Below are positions 6,469 to 7,290 of a stretch of DNA of 7,290 nt, piece by piece; position 1 is the stretch's first letter, and every line of letters starts with the position of its first letter. The position numbers and the translations under genes are program-made. This DNA comes from Christiangramia sp. (GTDB lineage Bacteria > Bacteroidota > Bacteroidia > Flavobacteriales > Flavobacteriaceae). Under the pieces are notes generated by a model. That model searched no databases, was not told where the DNA came from, and worked only from the letters and a program-made list of their open reading frames with translations. Location of the stretch: positions 1 to 7,290 of the forward strand of contig JAHELO010000076.1 in assembly GCA_024644145.1 (NCBI GenBank), read 5' to 3'.

Positions 6469-7290
6469 GTGGTATTAAGTAGATCAGTCTTGTTCTTGTG
6501 TGGTATTTTCCTGATTTTTTCCTGTACAAATGAAGCTATAGATAAAGGAAGTACCAGGTTTCGCTTTGTACCTTCTGAATCCAGTGGAATAGAATTTATT
6601 AATGAAATCAAAACCACAAAGAACCTGAATATTTTAAATTATCTCTATTTCTACAATGGTGCCGGTATTGCGGCTGCAGATTTTAATAATGACGATCTAA
6701 TCGACCTTTATTTTGCTTCGAATATGGGCAATGATAAACTATATCTTAATAAAGGCAATTTCAAATTTGAGGATATATCAGAAAAAGCTGGCATTTTACC
6801 CGATAATTCCTGGTCTACCGGGGTAACTATCGTAGATATAAATAACGATGGCCTTATGGATATCTACGTTTGTGAAGTAGGAGATTACAGAAGCCTGACG
6901 GGTTCCAATAAATTATATATTAATCAGGGTTTCAACGAATCAGGAATTCCGCATTTCGAAGAATCGGCAGCTAGCTACAATCTTGATTTCAAAGGCTTAT
7001 CTACACAATCAGCTTTTTTTGATTATGATCTTGATGGTGACCTGGATATGTTCCTTATGAATCATTCTGTGCATCCCAATGCTAATTATGGTATTGGAGC
7101 TAACCGTGAGGTAACCGACAGTATTTCCGGAGATCGCCTGTATAGAAATGATAGTGGCAGATTTAAAGAAGTAACCGCCACCAGCGGCATATTTAGTGGT
7201 AAAATAGGCTACGGGCTGGGACTGGGCCTCGGCGATGTTAACAACGACGGGTATCCAGATATCTACGTTGGTAACGATTTTTTTGAAAAT
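6469..7290 (+). CDS. FG-GAP/VCBS-repeat lipoprotein, CRTAC1 (ASPIC/UnbV-associated) type, N-terminal part (3' end outside window)
   Basis: The frame is open from GTG 6469 to the window end (274 codons) and is cut off there. The N-terminus VLSRSVLFLCGIFLIFSC is a lipoprotein signal with Cys19; the mature protein begins CTNEAID. The GTG directly follows an in-frame TGA (6466-6468), and the only later start before the lipobox is TTG 6490, so GTG 6469 is preferred. Four Asp-rich FG-GAP/VCBS calcium-loop motifs are visible: DFNNDDLID (residues 71-79), DINNDGLMD (123-131), DYDLDGDLD (185-193) and DVNNDGYPD (256-264), spaced about 50-70 residues as in beta-propeller blades. The first has Asp instead of the usual Gly. 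Phrases such as NKLYINQG and GYGLGLGLGDVNNDGYPDIYVGNDFFE match large (often about 1100-residue) Bacteroidota proteins that end in an ASPIC/UnbV domain; that end is not visible here. The role is probably outer-membrane or surface ligand binding near SusCD; no enzymatic motif is seen. Confidence 0.88.
   Translation, partial: MVLSRSVLFLCGIFLIFSCTNEAIDKGSTRFRFVPSESSGIEFINEIKTTKNLNILNYLYFYNGAGIAAADFNNDDLIDLYFASNMGNDKLYLNKGNFKFEDISEKAGILPDNSWSTGVTIVDINNDGLMDIYVCEVGDYRSLTGSNKLYINQGFNESGIPHFEESAASYNLDFKGLSTQSAFFDYDLDGDLDMFLMNHSVHPNANYGIGANREVTDSISGDRLYRNDSGRFKEVTATSGIFSGKIGYGLGLGLGDVNNDGYPDIYVGNDFFEN

Noticed and set aside
6679..7260. Asp-rich repeats considered as a DNA-level tandem repeat
   Set aside because: The four motifs are similar in protein but divergent in nucleotide sequence and irregularly spaced, so they are FG-GAP/VCBS protein repeats, not a DNA repeat array.
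1..7290. CRISPR array, tRNA/rRNA, transposase or attachment site
   Set aside because: I saw no regularly spaced direct repeats, no cloverleaf-like stretch, no transposase motifs and no flanking terminal repeats; coding sequence fills nearly the whole window.

Overview
The window looks like chromosome from a Flavobacteriia-type member of the Bacteroidota, probably a marine or soil Flavobacteriaceae. The evidence is a SusC/SusD outer-membrane pair, lipoproteins with Bacteroidota-style signal sequences, moderately AT-rich DNA, AT-rich leaders without Shine-Dalgarno sites, and very short intergenic gaps. The genus cannot be fixed from the sequence alone. All genes lie on the + strand.

Layout. 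(1) 1-969 is the C-terminal part of a GMC-family flavoprotein oxidoreductase whose start lies upstream of the window. (2) 982-1626 encodes a gluconate 2-dehydrogenase subunit 3-like protein with a Tat signal and a lipobox, 12 nt downstream. These two genes form a typical periplasmic sugar or alcohol dehydrogenase pair. (3) 1627-1835 is a 209-nt AT-rich leader or intergenic region with two small dyads and no convincing promoter. (4) 1836-4844 encodes a SusC/RagA TonB-dependent transporter with an N-terminal carboxypeptidase-like domain; the first ATG that gives a signal peptide is at 1836. (5) 4848-6389 encodes the partner SusD/RagB lipoprotein, 3 nt after susC. (6) 6413-6442 is a strong intrinsic terminator. 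(7) 6469 to the window end is the start of a large FG-GAP/VCBS-repeat lipoprotein of the CRTAC1 (ASPIC/UnbV-associated) type. It starts at GTG and is cut off by the window edge.

How the genes may work together. SusC and SusD would form a lidded outer-membrane importer for an oligomeric nutrient that cannot be named from the sequence. The FG-GAP lipoprotein is probably an accessory binding protein anchored in the outer membrane at the same locus. The GMC/subunit 3 pair could oxidise a sugar in the periplasm, but the 209-nt gap means it may belong to a separate transcription unit.

Overall this is a recognisable nutrient-acquisition locus. I see no mobile element, CRISPR array, RNA gene or clearly unprecedented system. 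The points most worth a second look are the SusCD/FG-GAP association, the terminator placed just before the FG-GAP gene, and the dual Tat/lipobox signal on the small dehydrogenase subunit.
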